Notes: a model not told the origin generated them from the letters alone. A stretch of DNA of 5,801 nucleotides from Methanocorpusculum sp. (GCA_029987025.1 DALTWQ010000076.1:1-5801), one strand, 5' to 3'. Shown: positions 1 to 5,674, counted from the stretch's first letter. Made by a program: numbers and translations.

Positions 1-623
1 TGGAAACAAACATCCCGCCGAAAAGCCGTGTTCTTGATTTAGGTTCAGGTCAGGGAATAACATCAGTATTCCTTGCAAAAGAGTATGATTTTATCGTAAC
101 TGCCGCAGACCTCTGGAGCGACCCTGAAGAAAACATGAGATTTTTTGCATCGTGCGGGCTCACTCCTGAAAATATAACCGCGGTCAAAGCAGATGCAAAC
201 AATCTCCCGTTTAGGGAAAACAGCTTTGATGCGGTGGTATGTACAGATTCGTACAACTACTTCGGAAGAGCGCCGGATTATCTGGAAAAATGTCTTCTCC
301 CGGTTGTAAAACACGGCGGACAGATTCTAATCTGTGTTCCCGGCATGAAAAAAGACTGCCATGACAACCTCCCCGCAGAACTTCTTGCTGCCTGGACGCC
401 GGAACAGCTTGATTATATTCATGATGTGCAGTACTGGAAGCACCTGATTGAACAGACACGCGGCATCACTAATCTATCAGTGTATGAGATGGAATCAAAC
501 ACTGAAGTCTGGAATGACTGGCTGTGTGAAGAAAACGAGTATGCCAGAGGGGACCGCAGAGCATTTGATGCAGGCGGAGGCAGGTATCTGAACTTTGTTG
601 CCATTACCTTCAGGCGGGAATAA
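1..623 (+). CDS. class I SAM-dependent methyltransferase, 3' part (5' end outside window)
   Basis: The open frame runs from the left edge (first full codon at base 3) to TAA at 621-623, giving 206 visible residues. Motif I, the glycine-rich SAM-binding loop VLDLGSGQG, is encoded at 30-56. The acidic end of strand beta-2 follows in AADLW, then ADANNLPF and FDAVVCTDSYNYFG (motifs II/III region). This order is typical of a Rossmann-fold class I methyltransferase. The ATG at 135 is internal, because starting there would remove motif I. Relatives normally have some 30-40 residues ahead of motif I, so the true start is probably upstream of the window. Bases 1-2 are 'tg', so an initiator codon exactly at the edge is formally possible. 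The substrate cannot be read from the sequence; the AADLWSDPEEN stretch resembles small-molecule methyltransferases shared by Firmicutes and methanogens. No linked gene suggests a pathway. The class is secure, the specificity unknown. Confidence 0.88.
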   Translation, partial: ETNIPPKSRVLDLGSGQGITSVFLAKEYDFIVTAADLWSDPEENMRFFASCGLTPENITAVKADANNLPFRENSFDAVVCTDSYNYFGRAPDYLEKCLLPVVKHGGQILICVPGMKKDCHDNLPAELLAAWTPEQLDYIHDVQYWKHLIEQTRGITNLSVYEMESNTEVWNDWLCEENEYARGDRRAFDAGGGRYLNFVAITFRRE

Positions 624-635
624 CCCTCCATCTCC

Positions 636-678
636 TTTTTTCAGCAGATTTTTCCTGATTGCCGATAGTCTTCTTTTT
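636..678 (+). terminator. oligo-T terminator region after the methyltransferase
   Basis: Three T-runs lie 13 to 55 bases after the methyltransferase stop: six T at 636-641, five at 649-653 and five at 674-678. No stable hairpin precedes them. Archaeal RNA polymerase is known to terminate at U-rich stretches without a stem, so this is the likely 3' end of the upstream transcript. The exact stop position is inferred. Confidence 0.5.
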
Positions 679-681
679 ACC

Positions 682-715
682 TTTGTACATCAAAAGTATA
701 AGTACTATTTACAAA
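682..715 (+). promoter_or_regulatory. inverted repeat resembling a BirA (biotin repressor) operator
   Basis: TTTGTACAT at 682-690 and ATTTACAAA at 707-715 form an inverted repeat with 8 of 9 symmetric matches and a 16-base spacer. It is centred on the TATA-like element. Aligned to the known BirA box (TTGTAAACC, a spacer of about 14-16, GGTTTACAA), the left half TTGTACATC (683-691) and the right half TATTTACAA (706-714) each match 7 of 9, with a 14-base spacer. The downstream gene encodes a biotin-carrying protein, so biotin-responsive repression is plausible. Binding is inferred. No birA gene lies in the window. Confidence 0.45.
694..703 (+). promoter_or_regulatory. TATA-like element of the pycB promoter
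   Basis: AAGTATAAGT with an A-rich run just upstream (CAAAA, 691-695) is the best TATA/BRE candidate in the 115-base gap before pycB. A start site about 25-27 bases downstream would fall near 722-726, giving a short leader that just includes the Shine-Dalgarno site. The match to the archaeal consensus is moderate. Confidence 0.45.
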
Positions 716-725
716 TCCTATATTC

Positions 726-731
726 AGGGAG
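726..731 (+). promoter_or_regulatory. ribosome binding site of pycB
   Basis: AGGGAG lies 7 bases before the ATG at 739 and is partly complementary to the archaeal anti-SD. It supports 739 as the start. The protein then begins directly with the conserved carboxyltransferase strand LKITDTTLRDAHQS. Confidence 0.6.
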
Positions 732-738
732 TACGTAG

Positions 739-2472
739 ATGACACAACTGAAAATTACCGATACGACCCTCAGAGACGCGCATCAGTCTCTCGCTGCAAC
801 GAGAATGCGCACAGAGGATATGCTCTCTCTTGCAAAAGAGATGGACAAAGCAGGCTTCTGGTCCGTAGAAGCATGGGGAGGGGCAACCTTCGATTCCTGT
901 ATACGTTATCTCAACGAAGATCCGTGGGAACGCCTGCGGACCTTAAAACAGGTTTTTGTAAAAACTCCTATCCAGATGCTCCTGCGCGGTCAGAATCTCG
1001 TAGGATACCGCCACTATCCGGATGATGTGGTGGATGCATTCGTAAAAGCCGCTGCAGAAAACGGTGTTTCCGTCTTCAGAATCTTTGACGCATTAAACGA
1101 TATCCGTAATATGGAACGTTCGATGAAAGCTGTTCTCGATAACGGCTGCCATCTCCAGGGCACAATATCCTATACTACAAGCCCGGTTCACAGCATTGCA
1201 GGATTTGCGGATTTAGCAGAGGAACTCTGCAGCAGAGGATGCAACTCCATCTGCATCAAAGACATGGCAGGTCTTATCATGCCGGAGACCGCACGCGAGT
1301 TAATCACCGCCATCAAAGAGCGTGTTGACATCCCCGTAGGACTTCATACCCACTCCACCTCAGGCATTGCCCCGATGAGTTATCAGGCGGCAATCGAGGC
1401 AGGTGTTGACATTCTTGATACGGCTCTTTCTCCGTTTGCAGGCGGAACCAGCCAGCCGGCAACTGAATCCATTGTGGCATCTCTCATCGGAACTGCACGC
1501 GACACAAAAATATCCTTAGGCACTCTGCGCAATGCCAAAAATGAAGCGGCAAAGATTCGCGCAAAATATGATGTTCTCATCAACCCGATATCAGTCAGAA
1601 TTGACTCGGATGTGCTTGTCTATCAGCTCCCGGGCGGCATGATTTCAAACCTTGTATCCCAGTTAAAGGAGCAGAATGCATTAGACCGTTTTGACGCAGT
1701 GCTTGCAGAACTGCCGAAGGTACGTGCAGATTTAGGATATCCGCCGCTGGTAACGCCTACCTCACAGATCGTCGGAACGCAGTCGGTCTTAAACGTCTTA
1801 ACCGGAAAGAGATACGGCACGGTTACCAATGAAGTCCGCGACTACTTAAAAGGTCTTTACGGCAAAAGTCCGAAGGAGATGGATTCTGCATTTGTCAAAT
1901 CCATTATCGGTGATGAGAAACGCATCACCTGCCGTCCGGCAGATACCTTGGAGCCGGTCTATGATAAGATGAAGGCGGATGCACAGGCACAGGGCCTTAT
2001 CAAAAAGGAAGAGGATGTCTTAACGTACATACTTTACCCGGCAATCGCACCTGCTTTCCTGAAAGGCGATGCAAAAGCCGAGGTTATTCCGTGCGCAAAG
2101 CCGGCAGCTGCACCCGAGCCTGAAATCGAGTACGACATTCCGCGTTCGATGGAGGTCGAGGTTGACGGTGAAGTCTATGCTGTCCGTATTCTCTCAGTCG
2201 AAGGAGAAGCTGTTGTAAGCGTTGACGAGGAAAAGCCGCTTCGTCCGAGAGGAGATGTGCCCGGCGGTGTGAAGAGCAGCATTCAGGGAATGGTTCTTGA
2301 CATCAAGGTACAGGCGGGACAGAAGGTTTCCGCCGGCGATACGCTTCTGGTAATTGAAGCTATGAAGATGGAAAACCCGGTGGTGAGTCCGGTTGACGGA
2401 ACGGTTACCGAGATTTTCGTTGAGAACGGCGCAGTAGTTGCAAATGGCGACGTTCTTGTGGTGGTGAAATGA
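739..2472 (+). CDS. pycB: pyruvate carboxylase subunit B (carboxyltransferase + biotin carrier)
   Basis: This 577-residue protein transfers carboxyl from carboxybiotin to pyruvate, giving oxaloacetate, in the cytoplasm. Residues about 5-265 are the HMGL-like TIM-barrel carboxyltransferase: DTTLRDAHQS at 8-17 with the metal-site Asp13, the carbamylated-type Lys174 in IKDMAG, the metal ligands His203 and His205 in LHTHSTSG, and the active-site Thr237 in GGTSQPA. A conserved PYC/OADA region follows, then a short Ala/Pro hinge at about 455-462. The biotinyl domain (about 509-577) has the acceptor Lys543 in EAMKMEN, 34 residues from the C-terminus as expected. Length is normal for the family. The last four bases overlap pycA as ATGA. 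The close relative OadA, a sodium-pump decarboxylase alpha subunit, is disfavoured because a biotin carboxylase gene, not oadB/oadG, is coupled to it. In methanogens the product feeds aspartate and 2-oxoglutarate synthesis. Regulation may involve the upstream BirA-box-like repeat. Confidence 0.95.
   Translation: MTQLKITDTTLRDAHQSLAATRMRTEDMLSLAKEMDKAGFWSVEAWGGATFDSCIRYLNEDPWERLRTLKQVFVKTPIQMLLRGQNLVGYRHYPDDVVDAFVKAAAENGVSVFRIFDALNDIRNMERSMKAVLDNGCHLQGTISYTTSPVHSIAGFADLAEELCSRGCNSICIKDMAGLIMPETARELITAIKERVDIPVGLHTHSTSGIAPMSYQAAIEAGVDILDTALSPFAGGTSQPATESIVASLIGTARDTKISLGTLRNAKNEAAKIRAKYDVLINPISVRIDSDVLVYQLPGGMISNLVSQLKEQNALDRFDAVLAELPKVRADLGYPPLVTPTSQIVGTQSVLNVLTGKRYGTVTNEVRDYLKGLYGKSPKEMDSAFVKSIIGDEKRITCRPADTLEPVYDKMKADAQAQGLIKKEEDVLTYILYPAIAPAFLKGDAKAEVIPCAKPAAAPEPEIEYDIPRSMEVEVDGEVYAVRILSVEGEAVVSVDEEKPLRPRGDVPGGVKSSIQGMVLDIKVQAGQKVSAGDTLLVIEAMKMENPVVSPVDGTVTEIFVENGAVVANGDVLVVVK
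2460..2467 (+). promoter_or_regulatory. ribosome binding site of pycA inside the end of pycB
   Basis: GGTGGTGA matches the archaeal Shine-Dalgarno ideal GGAGGTGA at 7 of 8 bases, with its GGTGG core 4 bases before the ATG at 2469. Together with the ATGA stop/start overlap it points to translational coupling of the two subunits, which would help keep their amounts balanced. Confidence 0.55.
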
Positions 2473-3971
2473 AAAAGGATCGCTGTTTCGATAAAATCCT
2501 GATTGCCAACCGCGGTGAGATTGCAATCCGTGTTATGCGTGCCTGCCGTGAGATGGGTATCGAAACGGTTGCCGTCTACTCCGAAGCAGATGAAAATGCA
2601 CTTCATGTAAAGTATGCTGATGAAGCATTTCCGATAGGTCCCGCTCATCCGACAAAAAGCTATCTCAATATGGAAAGAATCCTTGAGGTCGCTGATATGG
2701 CAGGGGCTGACGCGGTTCACCCGGGATACGGATTCCTTGCCGAGCGTGCGGAGTTTTCCGAGGCGGTGAAAAAAGCAGGACTTACGTTCATCGGGCCCTC
2801 GGGAAACACCATGCGCATGATGGGTTCTAAACTTGAATCCAAGCAGGCTATGCATAATGCAGGGGTTCCGGTTCTTCCGTGGACAGAGTCAACGAACCAT
2901 GATGAAGCAAGGGCATTTGCAGAATCCATCGGATATCCGGTTATCGTAAAAGCATCTGCAGGCGGCGGCGGTATCGGTATGACTGTTGTCAATAACGAGG
3001 CTGAACTCGATGAAGCTATTGCAAAGTCGAGCAGAACTGCTGCAGCTGCCTTCGGAGACTCCACAGTCTTTATCGAAAAGTATCTTGCAAAGCCGCGCCA
3101 CATTGAGGTGCAGGTCTTTGCAGACTCTCAGGGCGATGTTATCCATATGTTCGAGCGTGAATGCTCGATTCAGCGCAGACACCAGAAGCTTATCGAGGAA
3201 GCTCCCTGTCCGATTATGACGCCTGAATTGCGTGAGCGTATGACGCAGTCTGCCATTACCGTTGCAAAAACCTGCGGATACGAAAACGCGGGAACGGTTG
3301 AGTTCCTCTATGACAGCGGAAATTACTATTTCATGGAGATGAACACGCGTCTGCAGGTCGAACATACGGTAACAGAGTTAATCACCGGAATGGATATGGT
3401 CAGAATGCAGATTATGGTTGCAGCAGGCGAACCGCTTCCCTGCGGACAGGAGGGTATTACCTGCAGAGGTCATGCTATTGAGTGCCGTATCAATGCGGAA
3501 GATCCGATGAATGATTTCCAGTCGGATGCGGGAAAGATTACGCACTACCGCTCTCCGGGGGGTCCCGGAATCCGTATTGACAGCAGTATCCACAACGGAT
3601 ACTCTATTCCGCCGCAGTATGACTCCATGATTGCAAAACTCTGTGCATCTGCAATGACCCGTGAGGATACGATTTCCAGAATGCGCCGCGCGCTGATGGA
3701 GTATGTAATTATCGGTGTTAAGACGACTCTGCCGCTTCATTATGCGGTTATGAACAATCCTGAGTTTATTGCAGGACACACGCACACGCATTTCTTATCA
3801 GAGCCGACGGTGCAGAAGTCGCTTCCGGCATACATGCGGGAAAGCGAGACGCGTATGCAGCAGCTTGCGGTTTCTCTTAAGTCAGGAAAAGACAAAACTA
3901 TCGCCGTAACAGCAGCAGTTTCTGCGTACATGAGCGCCCTTGCGGCTAAGAAAGCAGCGGAAAAGCGCTGA
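2469..3971 (+). CDS. pycA: pyruvate carboxylase subunit A (biotin carboxylase)
   Basis: This 500-residue ATP-grasp enzyme carboxylates the biotin on PycB using ATP and bicarbonate. Residues about 6-116 are the biotin carboxylase N-domain (KILIANRGEIAIRV, then HPGYGFLAE). Residues about 120-320 are the ATP-grasp domain, with Lys161 and the flexible glycine loop in KASAGGGGIGM (161-171). The catalytic stretch MNTRLQVEH has Arg294, Gln296, Val297 and Glu298. Residues about 340-447 are the C-domain, with AIECRINAEDP. The glycine loop has Ile where E. coli AccC has Arg; I recall this as common in the PycA type, so I do not treat it as a defect. A tail of about 50 residues, rich in Ala and Lys, follows the C-domain and carries no biotinyl motif, as expected for the split enzyme. 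In another context it could be called AccC, but the coupling to pycB fixes the role. Confidence 0.95.
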   Translation: MKKDRCFDKILIANRGEIAIRVMRACREMGIETVAVYSEADENALHVKYADEAFPIGPAHPTKSYLNMERILEVADMAGADAVHPGYGFLAERAEFSEAVKKAGLTFIGPSGNTMRMMGSKLESKQAMHNAGVPVLPWTESTNHDEARAFAESIGYPVIVKASAGGGGIGMTVVNNEAELDEAIAKSSRTAAAAFGDSTVFIEKYLAKPRHIEVQVFADSQGDVIHMFERECSIQRRHQKLIEEAPCPIMTPELRERMTQSAITVAKTCGYENAGTVEFLYDSGNYYFMEMNTRLQVEHTVTELITGMDMVRMQIMVAAGEPLPCGQEGITCRGHAIECRINAEDPMNDFQSDAGKITHYRSPGGPGIRIDSSIHNGYSIPPQYDSMIAKLCASAMTREDTISRMRRALMEYVIIGVKTTLPLHYAVMNNPEFIAGHTHTHFLSEPTVQKSLPAYMRESETRMQQLAVSLKSGKDKTIAVTAAVSAYMSALAAKKAAEKR

Positions 3972-3985
3972 GTTTTTCCGCAACG

Positions 3986-4020
3986 TATATATTTTTAGAC
4001 ATCATTCTAATTATGCAATT
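3986..4020 (+). promoter_or_regulatory. tRNA promoter: box A (TATA) and box B
   Basis: TATATATTTTT begins at 3986 and TGCAATT lies at 4014-4020, with about 26 bases from the TATA centre to the G at 4015. Methanogen stable-RNA promoters are known to carry a TATA box (box A) about 25 bases ahead of a TGCAAGT-like box B at the start site. Both elements and the spacing fit, so transcription probably starts near 4014-4016, about 33 bases before the mature tRNA. Confidence 0.75.
3995..4010 (+). repeat. dyad upstream of the tRNA start site (TTAGA-N6-TCTAA)
   Basis: TTAGA at 3995-3999 and TCTAA at 4006-4010 are perfect inverted copies separated by 6 bases, lying between the TATA box and box B. The geometry equals that of a second dyad at 4023-4038, and both contain AGACATC. 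It may be an operator; that is inference. Confidence 0.4.
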
Positions 4021-4022
4021 CT

Positions 4023-4038
4023 TAAGACATCTGTCTTA
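4023..4038 (+). repeat. dyad / hairpin in the tRNA 5' leader (TAAGACA-TC-TGTCTTA)
   Basis: TAAGACA at 4023-4029 and TGTCTTA at 4032-4038 are perfect inverted copies with a 2-base centre. As RNA they could fold to a 6-bp stem with a 4-base ATCT loop in the leader, ending 9 bases before the mature tRNA. As DNA they form an operator-like 16-base palindrome centred 28 bases after the related dyad at 3995-4010. Confidence 0.5.
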
Positions 4039-4047
4039 GATGCGTCT

Positions 4048-4121
4048 GCTGCGCTGGCCTAGCTGGTTAGGGCGCGGGACTCATAATCCCGAGATCGGGG
4101 GTTCGGATCCCTCGCGCAGCA
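4048..4121 (+). tRNA. tRNA-Met (anticodon CAT), probably elongator
   Basis: All arms pair. The acceptor stem is 4048-4054 with 4114-4120 (GCTGCGC with GCGCAGC, perfect). The D stem is 4057-4060 with 4070-4073, around a 9-base loop. The anticodon stem CGGGA/TCCCG is 4075-4079 with 4087-4091, and the loop CTCATAA has anticodon CAT at 4082-4084. The variable loop has 5 bases. The T stem is 4097-4101 with 4109-4113 (one G-T pair), and the T loop is TTCGGAT. The discriminator is A4121 and CCA is not encoded. It lacks the three stacked G-C pairs next to the anticodon loop that mark initiator tRNA (the pair at 31-39 is A-T) and does not begin with A1-T72, so it is not the initiator. CAT also occurs in tRNA-Ile2, whose C34 is modified in archaea. 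The CTCATAATC loop region looks more like elongator Met, but Ile2 is not excluded. No intron is seen. Confidence 0.9.
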
Positions 4122-4125
4122 CTTG

Positions 4126-4140
4126 TTTTTCTGTTTGTTT
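4126..4140 (+). terminator. T-rich stretch after the tRNA
   Basis: TTTTTCTGTTTGTTT begins 5 bases after the tRNA 3' end and fits an archaeal oligo-U terminator. It is interrupted by G and C, and a gene begins 20 bases later, so termination may be partial. Confidence 0.45.
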
Positions 4141-4146
4141 CTGAAA

Positions 4147-4153
4147 GGAGTGA
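4147..4153 (+). promoter_or_regulatory. ribosome binding site of the acetyltransferase gene
   Basis: GGAGTGA, preceded by AAA, lies 6 bases before the ATG at 4160. A nearer ATG at 4156 is out of frame and stops after 11 codons, so the reading frame decides for 4160. Confidence 0.7.
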
Positions 4154-4159
4154 ATATGT

Positions 4160-4720
4160 ATGCATCTGACCGCAGTCAACGTAACCGATAGCTCAAAAGA
4201 GTATGAGGATTTCATCTCTTTGTACCATACGGCATTTCCCCCGGATGAGCTGATTCCGGAAGATTATCTTTTTGCATCTTTGCATATGGACGGGGCAGCG
4301 GTTGCTGCATATTATGCAGATGATTTGTTTGTCGGATTTACCTATGTCATTGATGCACCGCATTTTCTCTTTTTATATTTCTTTGCGGTGAATCCGGAAC
4401 TGCGTTCACAGGGTTTTGGTTCTGAAATTATCCGTGAGCATCTGATGAAAAGATATCCTGGAAAACCCATTGTGCTCAATGTTGAAGTTCCTGATGAGAC
4501 GGCAGAAAATAATGCTCTGCGTCTGAGAAGAATTGCATTTTATCAGCGTGCCGGATTTGTTTCGCTGAAGTACCGGTTATATGATAAACGTGTGCTGTTC
4601 AATATCTTATCCACCTCTTCTGAATTACCGATTGATGAATACGAAGCATTCCTGAAACAGGTTTATGCGGTTCAGAATTTAGAAGATACTGTAGAGATAT
4701 TTCCGTATCCTGCAGTCTAA
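4160..4720 (+). CDS. GNAT-family N-acetyltransferase
   Basis: This 186-residue protein should transfer acetyl from acetyl-CoA to an amine. The GNAT core is visible. The strand FLFLYFFAVNPELR leads into motif A, RSQGFGS at residues 82-88 (the R-x-x-G-x-G pyrophosphate loop), followed by helix EIIREHL. Strand PIVLNVEVPDE and the FYQRAGF motif at 127-133 follow, the latter being the usual end of the CoA-binding part. Length is typical for a single-domain GNAT. The ENNALRLRRIAFYQRAGF stretch resembles small Firmicutes and methanogen GNATs of unknown substrate, and nothing identifies it as RimI. The gene starts 38 bases after tRNA-Met, with a good Shine-Dalgarno site but no TATA box in the gap, so it may depend on transcription from the tRNA promoter. 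Base composition looks somewhat more AT-rich than pycBA. The family is secure; the substrate is unknown. Confidence 0.88.
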   Translation: MHLTAVNVTDSSKEYEDFISLYHTAFPPDELIPEDYLFASLHMDGAAVAAYYADDLFVGFTYVIDAPHFLFLYFFAVNPELRSQGFGSEIIREHLMKRYPGKPIVLNVEVPDETAENNALRLRRIAFYQRAGFVSLKYRLYDKRVLFNILSTSSELPIDEYEAFLKQVYAVQNLEDTVEIFPYPAV

Positions 4721-4730
4721 TCTGGTATAA

Positions 4731-4740
4731 TTTGTTTTTC
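4731..4740 (+). terminator. T-rich stretch after the acetyltransferase
   Basis: TTTGTTTTTC lies 11 bases after the stop codon, with more T-rich sequence up to 4748. It fits an archaeal oligo-U terminator and overlaps TATA-like sequence (TATAAT at 4726-4731 and TATTTATTA at 4741-4749) that could serve the next gene. Confidence 0.4.
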
Positions 4741-4812
4741 TATTTATTACCTGAAAGAGAAGGTATGAATCTGCGGACGACCTAAAATAAACTTACATCT
4801 GGTGAATGTTGC
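4741..4812 (+). promoter_or_regulatory. likely promoter and leader of the DUF5714-type gene
   Basis: TATTTATTA at 4741-4749 is a weak TATA candidate that would place the start near 4771. TATAAT at 4726-4731 is an alternative that would start near 4755. GGTGA at 4801-4805 is the ribosome binding site, 7 bases before the ATG at 4813. A 6-codon open frame (4765-4785) with a purine-rich run ahead of it lies in this leader. No element here is strong. Confidence 0.3.
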
Positions 4813-5529
4813 ATGAGTTATGAAAACGGATGTATTCTCTGCGGAGATGAAATAATCTATCTTGATTCCGCAAAAAAACAGACCTGTGCTGTGTGCGGAA
4901 AAGAGTTTGAGAGCAATGCAGTCTGCAGGATGGGACATTATGTGTGCGACACCTGTCATTCGGAAGCGGCATATGCAGTGATAAAATATGTTTGTCTTTC
5001 CAGCACTTCAAAAAATCCGGTTGAGATTATGGAAGAGATTATTAAATCTCCTGCGGTGCATGTGCATGGTCCGGAATATCATGTTATTGTATCATCAGTT
5101 CTTCTAACAGCTTATCATAATGCCGGCGGAAAACTTGACCTTGAATCAGCCCTCACCGCCGCGAAAATGCGCGGGATGAAAATAATCGGGGGGTTCTGCG
5201 GGCTTGCGGGCGCATGCGGTGCAGGAATTGCTTCCGGCATATTTCTTTCAATCGCACTAAAGACAAATCCGCTTTCTGAAAAAAACTGGGGTCTTGGAAT
5301 GCAGCTTACATCCGCCTGTCTGGGAGAAATCGGGAAATGCGGAGGCCCCCGCTGCTGCAGGCGTGACTCCCTTACCTCGATAAAAACAACAGCGGAGTTC
5401 GTAAAAAAGGAGTTTGGAATCGGTATGGAACTGCCGGAGAAAATAGTGTGCAGACATTCTGCTGATAATCATGAATGTCTGAAAGAGAAGTGTCCCTATT
5501 TCCCAACGAAGGATGGTGCTGTGCAATAA
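4813..5529 (+). CDS. cysteine-rich DUF5714-type protein, function unknown
   Basis: This 238-residue protein has no predicted signal peptide or clear membrane segment. It has 17 cysteines. The N-terminal part carries four cysteine groups: C7-x2-C10, C25-x2-C28, C38 with H42, and C45-x2-C48-H49. This looks like a zinc-ribbon or treble-clef pair. A histidine motif follows, HVHGPEYH at 83-90, then GGFCGLAGACGAG at 126-138 (C129, C135), a GKCGGPRCC motif at 174-182 (C176, C181, C182), and C213, C222 and C227 near the end in the pattern HECLKEKCPYFP. I recall this motif set from the DUF5714 family of methanogens and anaerobic bacteria. The conserved Cys/His groups suggest metal or Fe-S binding, but no reaction is known to me. 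The start at 4813 has GGTGA 7 bases upstream, and the first conserved Cys pair begins at residue 7. The gene follows the acetyltransferase by 92 bases on the same strand; a shared function is not evident. The family is fairly sure, the role open. Confidence 0.8.
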   Translation: MSYENGCILCGDEIIYLDSAKKQTCAVCGKEFESNAVCRMGHYVCDTCHSEAAYAVIKYVCLSSTSKNPVEIMEEIIKSPAVHVHGPEYHVIVSSVLLTAYHNAGGKLDLESALTAAKMRGMKIIGGFCGLAGACGAGIASGIFLSIALKTNPLSEKNWGLGMQLTSACLGEIGKCGGPRCCRRDSLTSIKTTAEFVKKEFGIGMELPEKIVCRHSADNHECLKEKCPYFPTKDGAVQ

Positions 5530-5585
5530 CGTACTTTGATGAAATTATGCGGAAAAAAGAACTGTTTGTGATGTAAAGATATTTT

Positions 5586-5599
5586 ATTGAAATTTCAAT
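5586..5599. repeat. 14-base perfect palindrome
   Basis: ATTGAAATTTCAAT is fully self-complementary. It lies 57 bases after the DUF5714-type gene and just after a TATA-like stretch (ATATTTTATT, 5579-5588). It could be an operator, or chance in AT-rich sequence. Confidence 0.5.
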
Positions 5600-5607
5600 G
5601 AACAGGG

Positions 5608-5636
5608 ATACAGGCGCTGTAAAACGCCTGTATTTT
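5608..5636 (+). terminator. hairpin plus T-run terminator
   Basis: ATACAGGCG at 5608-5616 and CGCCTGTAT at 5625-5633 form a perfect 9-bp stem with an 8-base loop, and a TTTT run (5633-5636) closes it on the plus strand. It is the best candidate 3' end for the DUF5714-type transcript, about 80-105 bases after its stop. The minus-strand reading lacks a T-run. Confidence 0.6.
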
Positions 5637-5645
5637 CACCTGCAT

Positions 5646-5669
5646 ACAGTCTGATGCGGGTCAGACTGT
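5646..5669. repeat. second perfect 9-bp hairpin
   Basis: ACAGTCTGA at 5646-5654 and TCAGACTGT at 5661-5669 pair perfectly around the 6-base loop TGCGGG. It sits 12 bases after the terminator hairpin and 23 bases beyond the stop of the minus-strand small gene. No T-run follows on either strand. It could protect or end the small-gene transcript, or be part of an RNA element. Confidence 0.6.
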
Positions 5670-5674
5670 TGTTC

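Noticed and set aside
135..623. Methyltransferase gene starting at the ATG at 135
   Set aside because: The same frame is open to the left edge and encodes SAM motif I at 30-56, so this ATG is internal.
739..2472. Oxaloacetate decarboxylase alpha subunit (OadA) instead of PycB
   Set aside because: Sequence alone is close, but a biotin carboxylase gene is coupled directly downstream and no membrane subunit genes are present.
2283..2855. 190-codon minus-strand open frame across the pycB/pycA junction
   Set aside because: It lies wholly opposite two well-supported genes, has no recognisable motif, and its composition mirrors the codon bias of the plus strand.
2889..3365. 158-codon minus-strand open frame inside pycA
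   Set aside because: It is a shadow of the ATP-grasp coding sequence and has no motif of its own.
4048..4121. tRNA as an attachment site of an integrated element
   Set aside because: No integrase gene is nearby and no repeated copy of the tRNA 3' end appears elsewhere in the window.
4156..4191. 11-codon open frame starting at the ATG at 4156, overlapping the acetyltransferase start
   Set aside because: It lies closer to the Shine-Dalgarno site but stops at once. It could reduce initiation at 4160, but chance is the simpler explanation.
5527..5571. Read-through of the DUF5714-type stop codon, adding 13 residues with two more cysteines
   Set aside because: The stop is TAA, not the TAG used for pyrrolysine, no recoding element is visible, and the protein already ends as its family does.
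5539..5571. 10-codon open frame (MKLCGKKNCL) after the DUF5714-type gene
   Set aside because: There is no Shine-Dalgarno site before its ATG, and the length is within chance expectation.
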